This document shows, one piece after another, positions 24,981 through 34,105 of a stretch of 64,000 nt of DNA. Location: positions 3,602,121-3,666,120 of the forward strand of contig NZ_LT985747.1 in the NCBI RefSeq assembly GCF_900289175.1. Reading direction: 5' to 3'. Source of the DNA: Paenibacillus faecalis. GTDB lineage: Bacteria; Bacillota; Bacilli; Paenibacillales; Paenibacillaceae. The stretch's first letter is position 1. The number at the start of each line of letters is the position of its first letter. The notes beneath the pieces were generated by a model. It saw nothing but the letters and a program-made list of their open reading frames with translations. It was not told the DNA's origin and made no database searches. A program made the translations under genes and the position numbers.

Positions 24981-27080
24981 CTATACGATCATTTCCTGCT
25001 TCAATTCATCTTCATCCATTGTGAACTGTTCTGCTGATTGGGCGAGCTGCTTCGATAGTTCATCGATCGTCTCCACCATGCTGGCCAATTGCTGCACCAT
25101 AGCGGATTGATCCTGTACAGTCGCCGTAATCTCTTCAAAAGAGGCAGATACTTCTTCTCCTGATGCAGACAGGTTTTGTGCTGCTTCCAGCACTTCTTCC
25201 TTATTATTCTCTACATTTGCAACTTCTGCAGCAATTTGTTTAATCTGATCCGACACATCCAGCACATGCTGCAAAATCGTCTCGAATGCTTCTTGTGTTC
25301 GTTTGACGTATTGATTTTGCCGCTTCGAGATCATTTGTATTTCCTGGACACTGCTGTTGTTTTCCTCCACATGAGCAAGGGTTTGACTAATAATCGCATC
25401 GATTTCACCCGATTGAACGGCACTTTGCTCTGCAAGCTTGCGAATCTCACCAGCGACGACAGCAAAGCCTCGTCCATGCTCACCTGCTCTAGCCGCCTCA
25501 ATGGAGGCATTAAGTGCAAGCAAATTCGTCTGATCGGCAATATCGGCGATTGCAACGGTGATCAAGTGAATTTGATTAGAGCTTTGCTCCAGCTCCTTCG
25601 TAATGGAAGATATCTTTCCAACCATTTGATCGTTCAAATCATTATTCTTTAGCAAATCATGAATAATCTGATTATTATTTTCTAACGTATCAACAACCGT
25701 TTCTGATTTTTCTTTAGCAAGCTGCGATTGATAGTTGATCGACTTAATATTTCCACCTAAAGCATTGAATTTCTGAACAATCAATTCCGTATCCACGCTC
25801 TGGGATTCAATCGCTTTGGCTACTTCCACCGTCATCGTAGAGGTCTCCTGGATCGACCTGGCCGCATGTTTCGAAGATTCGTCCAAATTGTTCGTACTTT
25901 GATGTAATACATCTATGGATGTATTCATATTTCCAATCAGCTCTTTATTGCGCTGCACCATCATATTAAAGGCGTCTGCCAACTGCTTAAATTCGCTTTT
26001 ATATTTTCCGTCAGCAGTTACGGTCAGATCCCCCTCAGACAGTTTATTGAACGAACGGGTCAGCCTTACAATCGGTATCGTAATCGTTCTCGAAACGAGT
26101 AAACCACATCCGATAGCAAGGATAATGGCAATGATAGAAATGATCGTAATACTTTTAAACAACTGATTGAGCGGTTGCTTGATATCTTCATAACTGTCTT
26201 CGACAATGACGGTCCAATTGGCTAACGGGATCTTGGAATAGCGTATATACTTCTCATCATGATCGATTTCATCATGCAGCAATGTGTCTGCTGCTTGTTC
26301 AGCTTTAATCTGTTCTAGTTCAGGTGCTTCTGCCTGTTGTCCGAGTTTCGCTTGATCACGGGAATGGAACACGATCATCCCATTATGACTAAAGATATAA
26401 ATAACGCCTTTATCATTGATTTCGATATGCTCTATATTTGTAAAAAAAGACTTTATGGAGATGGTGCTGCGCATCACACCTAATATTTGACCATGATCAT
26501 CTTTGATCGGCTCAGATATCATAATCGTAAGAGCTTTGGCGGACTTTGTATACGTCGCATCACTTATGTATAACTTCCCTTGAATGGCTTCCGAAAAATA
26601 TTCACGATCGGACCGATCTGTTCCAATCAGCTTCGAATCACTGCTGGCCACGACAATCCCTTTCGTATCAAGTACGGATAAAGACTGCTTGCTTGGTGAG
26701 CCATTAAAGCTCTCTATAAGCTCTTTGTTGGCACGAGTATAGATTTCGTTATCGGAAGATAAAAACTGTTTATCCGTTAGCTTGCTTTCTTTTCTTTCCT
26801 GAAGCAGATCTCTATATGTATTATTCGTCGCCAGTAAATGGTTTAATTGTACTTCCATTTGAAGCGTTGAGAGTAAGTGCTCACTGATACGAGCTGCATT
26901 GGCTTGGATTTCATCCTTGCTCTTATCAAGAAGTAAACCGGAGCCAACATAATACATTACACCTGTCGTACCGACTAATATAAGTACAACAAAGCAGGTT
27001 ATTAAAAAAGGTAATTTGAGACGTAAGGACAAGTTCGAAAATTTCCGTACCTTATGAAATATTCCTGTTGGTGACGCCAT
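24981..27080 (-). CDS. Methyl-accepting chemotaxis protein with dCache sensor
   Basis: 699 residues: transmembrane helix 23-46 ([20 protein letters not shown]), a large extracellular dCache_1-type domain (about 50-305, with [20 protein letters not shown] and EREYF-like motifs), a second helix 310-330, HAMP 331-383 ([20 protein letters not shown]), and a cytoplasmic signalling domain whose tip is [20 protein letters not shown]. It would report an extracellular small ligand, in this family often an amino acid or organic acid, to CheA/CheW. The C-terminus carries two or three Glu/Gln-rich methylation-type segments. Not linked to other chemotaxis genes here. Confidence 0.92.
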   Translation of the reverse strand: MASPTGIFHKVRKFSNLSLRLKLPFLITCFVVLILVGTTGVMYYVGSGLLLDKSKDEIQANAARISEHLLSTLQMEVQLNHLLATNNTYRDLLQERKESKLTDKQFLSSDNEIYTRANKELIESFNGSPSKQSLSVLDTKGIVVASSDSKLIGTDRSDREYFSEAIQGKLYISDATYTKSAKALTIMISEPIKDDHGQILGVMRSTISIKSFFTNIEHIEINDKGVIYIFSHNGMIVFHSRDQAKLGQQAEAPELEQIKAEQAADTLLHDEIDHDEKYIRYSKIPLANWTVIVEDSYEDIKQPLNQLFKSITIISIIAIILAIGCGLLVSRTITIPIVRLTRSFNKLSEGDLTVTADGKYKSEFKQLADAFNMMVQRNKELIGNMNTSIDVLHQSTNNLDESSKHAARSIQETSTMTVEVAKAIESQSVDTELIVQKFNALGGNIKSINYQSQLAKEKSETVVDTLENNNQIIHDLLKNNDLNDQMVGKISSITKELEQSSNQIHLITVAIADIADQTNLLALNASIEAARAGEHGRGFAVVAGEIRKLAEQSAVQSGEIDAIISQTLAHVEENNSSVQEIQMISKRQNQYVKRTQEAFETILQHVLDVSDQIKQIAAEVANVENNKEEVLEAAQNLSASGEEVSASFEEITATVQDQSAMVQQLASMVETIDELSKQLAQSAEQFTMDEDELKQEMIV

Positions 27081-27490
27081 CTTTTTTGTTTTCGCTCCTC
27101 ATCATCATTGATGTATAAATCTGGGTACAAAGAGATGCCTTTTTATTCTTATCTTTAACTCGCCCCTTTTTTTTCATATTCATCGTAAAATAACGACTGA
27201 CTTCAACCACGTATTTCCAGATGACATATAATATATTGATCTCTTTTTCACATACTAGCAACCTATTTGCTCACAGGCACGAAAATAGAGACAGGGAGAG
27301 AGTTAAAGAAAGGGGACTTAAGTTGAAAACTTCGAAGAGGATATAAATTTGAATAAGGGCAGACATCTACAGGAAACGTAAATAGCCTGCCCCTAAAAAG
27401 GGAGCTTTTTATGACCAGATTGTAATCCAAACAACCTACTATATTTCCATACGTTCCAGCCTTACAAAGTCGGACTTAGGCAAACCCAAT
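27081..27490. other. Intergenic region between RtcB and chemoreceptor genes
   Basis: No gene is convincing. GGGCAG (27358-27363) and CTGCCC (27387-27393) bracket a stem-loop that could end the rtcB transcript, though its T-run is poor. The remainder presumably holds the chemoreceptor promoter; no clear SigD-type pair was found. Confidence 0.5.
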
Positions 27491-28717
27491 TCAATCCTTA
27501 TACGGATCAAACTCATTTGCACCCGCCATGCAGACGCCGATTGGTTTCAGCACATGCATGACCTCGATCGTTTCGGCATGTGCATCAAGCACTTCCTGAA
27601 GCTTCCGGTAAACAAAAGGACTCTCATCCGTTCCCGCGCCGCGCAGTTCTACACCGAAAGCACGAACGGCCTCCATCATCTGCGCTGTGGAGATTTTGCC
27701 GCCGCTTCGGGTTCGGGTTTTCCAGTTCATTCTTCCTGCCGCTTGGGTCCGGCTCATAATTCTCCCGGCTCCATGAACCGTACTGTAGTAAGCTTCCTCG
27801 TTCTCCTTACTGTCCTTCCCTTTGACGATCACGGAGATGTCCCCCATGCTGCCGCCGATAAAACCGATCTGACCGGGTGCAGACGGAGTAGCTCCTTTAC
27901 GGACGACAACCACTTCTTTGCCGTTGTGCATCTCTTTCCAGGCATAGTTATGATGATTATGCACTTCAAAATCGGCTTGCGCTCCCAGTATCGCTAACAC
28001 CTGCCTGATCACATAATCCCTTCCGGCATAGGCGTAGCGTCCAGCGAGCTTCATCGCCCGATAGTACATATCCCCCAGCTCACTATTCAAATCAAGCAGT
28101 AAAGGCGGCTGATCCATCTTCTCACCAGGGGCACTGGCAAGAAATTCTCTTCCGGATACCAGATTGATAAAGCCGCTCGCCGTCTTATGTCCAAACCCTC
28201 TGCTGCCAAAATGATTCGCAATCCATAAACGCCCTGTTCCAACTTCCTCAAACAAGTCTACAAAATGGTTGCCGCTGCCAACCGTTCCGAGCTGGTTCTG
28301 TGCCAAAGTCTTGAGCTTATCATGTTCCTGCTTGCCTAGTTCCTTGTAAACAGCCCAGTCGGGATCATCAAAAAGTTCATGGTCGACCTTCTCATTATTG
28401 ACACGTCCCATCCCGAACGAAATTTTTCGAGCAATTTCATCCATGATGTTCGCCAATTTCGGCTTGATGTCCTCCGCAAGCAAACGGGTTCGTGCAGCCT
28501 TATTCCCGCACGCAATATCATAGCCGACGCCAGATGGAGAGATTTGTCCATCATAAGCAACAACCCCGCCGATCGGCTGGCTGTACCCTTTATGGTGATC
28601 CGCCATCAGCAAGGTTTGGACTACATTGCCGGTTTGTGCGCACATTCTCGCCTGAACCAGCGCTCCCTCATCGGGAGTACCCCAGACACGCACACCATCT
28701 ATATTTTGATAAGCCAT
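27491..28717 (-). CDS. rtcB: RtcB-family RNA ligase
   Basis: The 408-residue protein has the RtcB signatures: metal-binding PSGVGYDIACGN, GTVGSGNHFVDL, NHFGSRGFGH, VHNHHNYAWKE, VVRKGATPSAPGQ, and the GMP-accepting histidine in VHGAGRIMSRTQA. The family joins 2',3'-cyclic phosphate or 3'-phosphate RNA ends to 5'-OH ends using GTP and manganese. Archease or RtcR/RtcA genes are absent. A DUF4241 gene lies 20 nt upstream on the same strand, suggesting co-transcription. The protein is slightly shorter than E. coli RtcB, like the short bacterial clade. Confidence 0.92.
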   Translation of the reverse strand: MAYQNIDGVRVWGTPDEGALVQARMCAQTGNVVQTLLMADHHKGYSQPIGGVVAYDGQISPSGVGYDIACGNKAARTRLLAEDIKPKLANIMDEIARKISFGMGRVNNEKVDHELFDDPDWAVYKELGKQEHDKLKTLAQNQLGTVGSGNHFVDLFEEVGTGRLWIANHFGSRGFGHKTASGFINLVSGREFLASAPGEKMDQPPLLLDLNSELGDMYYRAMKLAGRYAYAGRDYVIRQVLAILGAQADFEVHNHHNYAWKEMHNGKEVVVVRKGATPSAPGQIGFIGGSMGDISVIVKGKDSKENEEAYYSTVHGAGRIMSRTQAAGRMNWKTRTRSGGKISTAQMMEAVRAFGVELRGAGTDESPFVYRKLQEVLDAHAETIEVMHVLKPIGVCMAGANEFDPYKD

Positions 28718-28737
28718 ATGACTATTTCACTCCTGTT

Positions 28738-29259
28738 TTAAGAATCATCACTTTTAATGAATACAATCTTCACGCCAATTACCTGATCCTGTGCATTGAC
28801 AGCCTTATACACCCCATAAGTGCCGTCGCCCATGCCGCTGCGGGATACGACGCCGCCGTCCAGAACACCCGCTTCTTCCCCGCTCTCGGTAATATCGCAG
28901 CAGGTGTCGTACCACTGCGGATCGGAATTTGGACTTTCCTGAGATGCATCCGTATCCGGTATTCTATATTTTTGAATGTCAAAAATTCCGGCCTGACCGC
29001 TGTCCACCCCAACGATAAAAGGACATTTGATCCACTCCAGATATGTCTCCCGTTCAGCCACAGAGTGATGGCAGGCCGTTAGCTTGGCGTTGGCTTCGCC
29101 CCAGTCCCGAACCTCGACCTTCTCCACTTCCCCAAGCCATGTTCCATTCAATACCGTTTCCAGCACCCCCATGATGATGCTTGTATTCAGTTCATAACAA
29201 GGGTCAGCGACAACCAACCGTCCAGATTCTACTTCAAACTTGCCCAGTTGAATATTCAA
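28738..29259 (-). CDS. DUF4241-like protein linked to rtcB
   Basis: 173 residues. GRLVVADPCYEL near the start and the C-terminal GVDSGQAGIFD, QWYDTCCDITESGEEAGVLD and SGMGDGTYGVY match the DUF4241 pattern (a beta-sandwich of unknown role, often in toxin-immunity contexts). Its gene precedes rtcB by 20 nt. The ATG has a GGTATCCTC-complement site (GAGGATACC) at 9 nt. Linkage to an RNA ligase might mean a repair or antitoxin function, but this is speculative. Confidence 0.7.
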   Translation of the reverse strand: MNIQLGKFEVESGRLVVADPCYELNTSIIMGVLETVLNGTWLGEVEKVEVRDWGEANAKLTACHHSVAERETYLEWIKCPFIVGVDSGQAGIFDIQKYRIPDTDASQESPNSDPQWYDTCCDITESGEEAGVLDGGVVSRSGMGDGTYGVYKAVNAQDQVIGVKIVFIKSDDS

Positions 29260-29335
29260 TGAGGATACCTCCAGTCACTGCTTCAATATACGTCTATTCT
29301 ATCATGGGTGATAGAGGAAGTATAAGCAACGACTA

Positions 29336-29376
29336 CCAAAAAAATAGACCGCCACCAGATGGTCGCGATCTATTTC
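29336..29376 (-). terminator. Terminator of the lipoate module
   Basis: AAATAGACCGCCACC (29342-29356) pairs with GGTCGCGATCTATTT (29361-29375) with two mismatches and a 4-nt loop; the minus strand continues with TTTTTTT. It follows the lipoate ligase stop at 29401. Confidence 0.85.
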
Positions 29377-29400
29377 TTCGTCTACGATCGGTCACAGCTC

Positions 29401-30318
29401 TTATAGAGCATGAACGAGTAAATCTTGTTCAATAACTTCATTAAAATTCATTCCGATAAAACGGTTCTCTACTTCACGAAAATCCAAAATAGAAATGCTA
29501 TCGGAATAAATCTTCAACTCTTTTACAAGCCCATGTTCAACCTGGAAAAAAGCCTGGATGTTGCCTGATGAAGTCTTCTTCTCAATAGAGGCGTTATATA
29601 CAGGACTTTCCCCATAAATCCACCTGTCATCCATATATTTCTTCATAAGGTCCGGTGATTTCTCCTGCCGGTTGTATTTTACCAAGGATGAGTTTTCACC
29701 GTAGATTTCCTTAAAGCTGTCGATCAACGCTTCGGAAAGGCTGGAAATAGAGATTTCATCGTTCAGTTCCTTCAAATTAACGACCCGGCTTTTGACCGAG
29801 GTGATCCCTTTGGATTCCAGCTTGAGCTTGGATGGCTTCAGCACTTTAGCAAGCATTGACAAGTCCACATCGACCATCATGGTTCCATGATGAAATGCAT
29901 TCCCGTCTTCCTCGTAAAAGGCATGGCCGGAAAACTTTTTGCCTTCACAGGTCAGATCATTTCTGCCGGACCGCTCCACTTGCAGTCCGAAACGTTCGAC
30001 AGCTTTTTGGAGTACCGCGATTTGTTTGGTCAAATCTTCTTGAGACTTTTTACATACAAAAGTGAAATTCAGATTGCCTAAATCGTGATAGACGGCTCCT
30101 CCGCCCGAAATTCGTCTGGCAATGTGGCCGCCATTTTGCTTGATCTGCTCAATATCACACTCGATATACGGATTCTGATTTCTGCCGATCACAACCGTTT
30201 TTTCATTTTGCCACAAATATAGGGTCACTTCATCCGGCTGGGCGTTTCGTAACAGTTCTTCTTCCAGAGCCAGATTGAAGTACGGATCGTTCTCTTGGGA
30301 AATGACGATTTTATTCAT
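29401..30318 (-). CDS. lplA: Lipoate-protein ligase
   Basis: Start at 30318 (MNKIVISQENDPYFNLALEE), the canonical N-terminus; the frame is open six codons further to a TTG. The ligase fold shows RRISGGGAVYHDLGNLNFTF (lipoyl-AMP loop), the catalytic lysine region GKKFSGHAFYEE, and HHGTMMVDVDLSML. The C-terminal accessory domain (to residue about 305) is present, as in LplA/LplJ. It activates free lipoate with ATP and attaches it to a lipoyl-domain lysine. The start overlaps the end of the lipoyl-dehydrogenase gene by 8 nt, so they are co-translated, and that protein's lipoyl domain is a likely substrate. Confidence 0.92.
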   Translation of the reverse strand: MNKIVISQENDPYFNLALEEELLRNAQPDEVTLYLWQNEKTVVIGRNQNPYIECDIEQIKQNGGHIARRISGGGAVYHDLGNLNFTFVCKKSQEDLTKQIAVLQKAVERFGLQVERSGRNDLTCEGKKFSGHAFYEEDGNAFHHGTMMVDVDLSMLAKVLKPSKLKLESKGITSVKSRVVNLKELNDEISISSLSEALIDSFKEIYGENSSLVKYNRQEKSPDLMKKYMDDRWIYGESPVYNASIEKKTSSGNIQAFFQVEHGLVKELKIYSDSISILDFREVENRFIGMNFNEVIEQDLLVHAL

Positions 30319-32011
30319 GGAAATGAAGCGCTCCAATACCTAGGCCGAATGCGGCTTCGTGAATAGTTTCACCGGTTGTTGGATGTGCAAAAATCGTATG
30401 GAAAATTTCTTCCTCTGTGATTCCGTTTTTGATAATAACCGTCAAGGTACTGATCAGAGCGGAAGCTTCAGGACCGATGATGGAAGCACCGACGATTTTA
30501 CCGGTATCGTTGTTTTTGATTAACTTGACGAATCCTTTTTCTTCTCTCATCGTCAACGCTTTCCCGTTGGCCTGGAAAGGGAATTTGCTGATCGTCATGG
30601 ACATCTCCTGACCCCGCGCTTGTTGCTCAGTCAGACCAACGGAGGCAATCTCAGGGGATGTGAAGATAACGTTTGGCACCATATCATAATTGATAGCTAA
30701 AGGTTTTCCTAAAATATGATCGATCGCTGCTGTACCTTCATGGGAAGCAACGTGAGCCAGCTGGATTCGATTAGTAACATCGCCGATCGCATAGATGTGA
30801 TCTGCAGAAGTTTGCAGATGTTCATTAACGGCAATTCCTTTTCCGTTCTCATTGAGCTTAATACCAGCTTTATCGATATCTAAACCTTCGAGGTTCGGTT
30901 CTCTACCAATGGCGACCAGAACTTTTTCGCTGGTCATAAACATTTCCGTACCCTCTTTTTCAAAAATGATCACTGCATCGCCGTTCTGATCTTTCTCGAT
31001 TCTTGTTACTTTAGCTCCGGTATGAACGCGAATTCCACGCTCGGCGGCTATGGTCTTGATCTCTTCAGAAACGTCCTCATCAACCATCGTCAGAAGCCGG
31101 TCACAATATTCGATGACGTTGACCTCAATCCCGAAGTTGGAATAGATAAAGGCAAATTCCATCCCGATAACACCGCCGCCGATAATGGTGATCGATTTGA
31201 AATTCTTCTTCTGTTGCAGCGCCGAAGTACTGTTCAAGACAAAATCATGATCGATCCCCGGCAGATTGATTTTGGAAATTTTTGAACCTGTAGCAACGAT
31301 CGTATGGGTCGCTTGAATCGTATATTCGTCTTTTCTGTTTTTGACCAGCACTTGCTTGCTGTCTATAAAAGAGGCGCTCCCCCGGATCACTCTAATCCCA
31401 TTCTTCTCCAACAGGTAGTCGATTCCCGACACAAGGGTATCTTTGATTTTATCTTTTTGATCGATAACCTTGGCCATTTCCAATTGAATAGAATCCGCGG
31501 AAATTCCGAATTCCTCTGCATTTTTAAAGTTATGGAATACTTCGGAAGATCGGATTAAAGCTTTCGTCGGGATACAGCCCACATTGAGGCAAGTTCCGCC
31601 AAGCTGTTCTTTTTCCACGATAACCGTCTTGAGACCATGTTTTGCAGCGTAAATAGCAGCCACATATCCTCCAGGCCCTGCACCGATGACCACAACATCG
31701 GCCTCTACCTGTTCCTTTTTCCCATGAACAAGCCCTGCAAAATAATCCAATTTAGGTTTGACAGTGGCAGTTTCTTTCTGATCGGTAGTCATTTTAAACA
31801 GCACATGACCCAGCGCAATTTCCTGACCTTCGGAAACTAAAATTTCATCGATTTTACCAGCATATTTGGATTTAAAAGGGGTGTTTCCCTTTTTGCTTTC
31901 TAATTGCAATAGTTGTTGACCGATCTCAACTGGATCGCCAACAGATACATTAACTTTTCCGATTTTTGATGTTTTTTCATGCCCGGTGAGCTGTTCGAGT
32001 TTAATCTCCAA
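30311..32011 (-). CDS. Dihydrolipoamide dehydrogenase with N-terminal lipoyl domain
   Basis: 566 residues. Residues 1-75 are a lipoyl/biotinyl domain with Lys41 in LESKKGN, where family members have E-S-D-K-A. A linker leads to a full flavin disulfide reductase: FAD motif VVVIGAGPGGYVAA, redox-active GGTCLNVGCIPTKAL, NAD-binding ITIIGGGVIGMEFAF, and the C-terminal FAHPTTGETIHEA with the His-Glu dyad. Lipoyl-fused E3 proteins occur in pyruvate dehydrogenase complexes of some Gram-positive bacteria, but no E1 or E2 gene is here. The neighbours are an AhpD-like protein and a lipoate ligase, so a lipoyl-thiol antioxidant role fits better. Confidence 0.92.
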   Translation of the reverse strand: MEIKLEQLTGHEKTSKIGKVNVSVGDPVEIGQQLLQLESKKGNTPFKSKYAGKIDEILVSEGQEIALGHVLFKMTTDQKETATVKPKLDYFAGLVHGKKEQVEADVVVIGAGPGGYVAAIYAAKHGLKTVIVEKEQLGGTCLNVGCIPTKALIRSSEVFHNFKNAEEFGISADSIQLEMAKVIDQKDKIKDTLVSGIDYLLEKNGIRVIRGSASFIDSKQVLVKNRKDEYTIQATHTIVATGSKISKINLPGIDHDFVLNSTSALQQKKNFKSITIIGGGVIGMEFAFIYSNFGIEVNVIEYCDRLLTMVDEDVSEEIKTIAAERGIRVHTGAKVTRIEKDQNGDAVIIFEKEGTEMFMTSEKVLVAIGREPNLEGLDIDKAGIKLNENGKGIAVNEHLQTSADHIYAIGDVTNRIQLAHVASHEGTAAIDHILGKPLAINYDMVPNVIFTSPEIASVGLTEQQARGQEMSMTISKFPFQANGKALTMREEKGFVKLIKNNDTGKIVGASIIGPEASALISTLTVIIKNGITEEEIFHTIFAHPTTGETIHEAAFGLGIGALHFHE

Positions 32012-32289
32012 AAGAGATGCCTCCCTTAATCATCTATGTTGAACTAAAGATACTAGCCTGTGCACCACTACGAATTCGGATTATTCTTCCGATCGCTGCT
32101 CTTGTCCTCAGATTTCTCTGAAGTATTTAAACAACCGTTGAAATCCGCGGACAAATGCGAACACTGGCGTTTCTCCAGAATAATTCCGCCTTCTCCGTTG
32201 AAGTTAGTTCAATCTATACATGTTGCTATGCAAGAGGCCTGCTTATTAGAGCAGACCTCCCGTGTTTATTCAAACTACTCTTACAATTT

Positions 32290-32643
32290 TTATTTGAAGT
32301 CTTTCTCGAATTCGTCAATAGAATCTTTAAGCAGAGTAACCGAGTAAGCCATGCTAGGGCCTCCGCCAAACGCTACCGCTACCATTGCAGCTTCCATAAT
32401 TTGCTCGCGTGTCGCACCAGCTTCAAGCGCTTTGTAAACGTGGAACACGATGCAGTATTCGCAGCGGTTGTAAGCAGCCACAGCAACACTGATCAGTTCT
32501 TTTGTTTTAGTATCAAGAGCGCCTTCTGCATAGTTGGTTCCCAGCAAATTCATAAACGCGTTAACATGTTCACTATTGGTTTCAGACAGAGTAGCCAATC
32601 CGTTTGTAAAATCGTTCAACATTTGTCTAACATCTTTTTTCAT
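32290..32643 (-). CDS. AhpD-like carboxymuconolactone decarboxylase-family peroxidase
   Basis: 117 residues of all-helical CMD fold. The active site is C61-E-Y-C64-I-V-F-H68, with Glu49 (TKELISVAVAA) upstream: the CxxC...H and Glu set of AhpD. AhpD is a thiol peroxidase/adaptor that is reduced by lipoylated protein and Lpd. A GAGGAGAGAC site precedes the ATG. The promoter lies inside a large inverted repeat. It is the first gene of the presumed operon with the lipoyl-Lpd and lipoate ligase genes. Confidence 0.85.
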   Translation of the reverse strand: MKKDVRQMLNDFTNGLATLSETNSEHVNAFMNLLGTNYAEGALDTKTKELISVAVAAYNRCEYCIVFHVYKALEAGATREQIMEAAMVAVAFGGGPSMAYSVTLLKDSIDEFEKDFK

Positions 32644-32667
32644 TTTCGTCTCTCCTCATGAATTAAT

Positions 32668-32683
32668 TGTGAAATAATTCACA
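32668..32683 (-). promoter_or_regulatory. Second dyad in the leader of the AhpD-like gene
   Basis: TGTGAA-ATAA-TTCACA, arms of 6 bp, lies 25 nt upstream of the AhpD-like ATG, between the promoter palindrome and the RBS. It could be another regulator site or a hairpin in the leader. Confidence 0.4.
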
Positions 32684-32696
32684 TCCCACGTTAAAA

Positions 32697-32735
32697 ATAT
32701 ACTTTACACTGCAATGGTTGCTATGTAAAGTATAT
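32697..32735 (-). promoter_or_regulatory. Promoter embedded in a 12-bp inverted repeat (MarR-type operator)
   Basis: ATATACTTTACA (32697-32708) and TGTAAAGTATAT (32724-32735) are perfect 12-bp arms, 15 bp apart. On the minus strand they create a promoter: -35 TTTACA, a 17-bp spacer and -10 TAAAGT. A repressor bound to the dyad would cover both hexamers. The adjacent MarR-family gene ending at 32776 is the natural regulator, as OhrR/MarR proteins bind such near-promoter palindromes. Confidence 0.65.
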
Positions 32736-32775
32736 GTGTATAAAGTATCATTCCACTTGAAAAATGTCAAATCCT

Positions 32776-33207
32776 TTAGTTTCCTTTCGATAGATTGTGA
32801 ACCATTTTATCAAGTACCTTTTTAAAAACAGACAATTCCTCCTGTGTTATATCTTGAGTTGCTTCATCATGAAAAGCTTGACCAAGAGGGAGCCATTCTT
32901 CTCTTACCGCTTTACCTAACGGTGTTAATTGAATTCTGGTAATCCTTCTGTCTTTATCGTCCCTGATTCTTAGACATAAATTTTCTTTCTCCATACGGTC
33001 CATGAGCCTTGCGATTGAAGACTCCTGCACATTCATTTTTTGCGATAATTCCTTTTGGATAATTCCATCTTTTTCGCCGATGAAATAAAGGGCCATCCAC
33101 TGCACTCGGGTCGTCCCACTGTCCTCTAATCTATTGTTAAACTCATCACTTATTTTTTTAGAAGCTGCATTCGTAATGAAACAGATGCAATCGTTGAGAT
33201 CAAACAT
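32776..33207 (-). CDS. MarR/OhrR-type regulator with N-terminal cysteines
   Basis: 143 residues with the winged helix of MarR (QKELSQKMNVQESSIARLMD; wing DDKDRRITRIQLTPLG). The N-terminus, DCICFITNAASKKI, aligns with the OhrR segment that carries its reactive cysteine, here Cys7 or Cys9. A thiol-based redox switch is therefore plausible. It lies 132 nt upstream of the AhpD-like gene on the same strand, with the 12-bp palindrome between them. AGGAGAA precedes its ATG. It would repress the antioxidant operon until oxidised. Confidence 0.85.
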   Translation of the reverse strand: MFDLNDCICFITNAASKKISDEFNNRLEDSGTTRVQWMALYFIGEKDGIIQKELSQKMNVQESSIARLMDRMEKENLCLRIRDDKDRRITRIQLTPLGKAVREEWLPLGQAFHDEATQDITQEELSVFKKVLDKMVHNLSKGN

Positions 33208-33397
33208 AGAATTCTCCTTTTACTATTTTGACTTTTAGAAATGAATTATACCATATGAGGCGCAAAGGGGAAGTTACCGTATATATTTTCCAATCACCTT
33301 TATATTAGTTTATTTTTACTCATTCATGTATATCGTTGTGTATTTTATTTATTATTGTTACTCTAAAAGATAAACTATACAGATCCCCTGAAAGAAT

Positions 33398-33431
33398 ACA
33401 AAAAAAGAGCACAGAATAAAATTCTATGCTC
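33398..33431 (-). terminator. Terminator of the 33.5-34.7 kb gene pair
   Basis: GAGC-ACAGAAT and ATTCTATGCTC form a stem around AAA (33407-33431); on the minus strand it is followed by a T-run of eight. Confidence 0.8.
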
Positions 33432-33495
33432 AAAATGCAACACGAACACGCTGGATCCCTCGCATCTTGCTCCTGCCACACTAGTTTGTGGAAAA

Positions 33496-34104
33496 CTAAA
33501 CAAATAAATCCACAATTTCGTTTACAATCTTCTCCTTTTTACACACAAAGTTATTGATACTTGAGAAAAAGAGTTTGTTCGTATTCTTTTGCAATACTAT
33601 ATCAGGCTGCTTAAACAATAAGATGATATAAAGAGAACTACCGTCATCAATTTCAATATTCTTATCGTAAAGTCCCTTCCATATCTGCTCAACAATTTCA
33701 GGCATAAAAAGATCAGTATATCTCTCCATATAGGTTTTAATACCGTATTCAGACCACCACCACAAAGAAAAAGTATTCCATACTCTCTCAGATGTATGCA
33801 GTTCTGAATCTTTTCTAAACAAGTTCGTATAATGATCTCTAAAAAGAATCGGATTAAAAGGCTTGACCATGTATTGTTGCTGTTCCAATTCTCTTACATT
33901 TTCCTCCCAACATGTAACAAGGATCTCATTAAAGCGCTCAGCTTCAAGTAATTCTTCACCATTTGAGATTAAGTGTCTACCCGGAAAGACCTGCTTTTCT
34001 CCATAATAGGATTTGTATATATTTTCAATAAATAACAGAAAATTTAAATCCATCGGAAAGACGTTACTAATGCGCAACTGCTTATGATCTCGTGAAAGTG
34101 TCAT
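33496..34104 (-). CDS. Hypothetical cytosolic protein coupled to a secreted protein
   Basis: 202 residues, soluble, rich in aromatic residues (WNTFSLWWWSEYGIKTYMER), ending NEIVDLFV. The start is one base past the stop of the preceding gene and lacks its own RBS, so translation is coupled. I do not recognise the family. By layout it could protect the cell from the secreted protein encoded upstream. Confidence 0.55.
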   Translation of the reverse strand: MTLSRDHKQLRISNVFPMDLNFLLFIENIYKSYYGEKQVFPGRHLISNGEELLEAERFNEILVTCWEENVRELEQQQYMVKPFNPILFRDHYTNLFRKDSELHTSERVWNTFSLWWWSEYGIKTYMERYTDLFMPEIVEQIWKGLYDKNIEIDDGSSLYIILLFKQPDIVLQKNTNKLFFSSINNFVCKKEKIVNEIVDLFV

Positions 34105-34105
34105 A

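Noticed and set aside
30311..32011. Part of a pyruvate or acetoin dehydrogenase complex
   Set aside because: No E1 or E2 genes are adjacent, and the operon has AhpD-like and lipoate ligase genes in their place.
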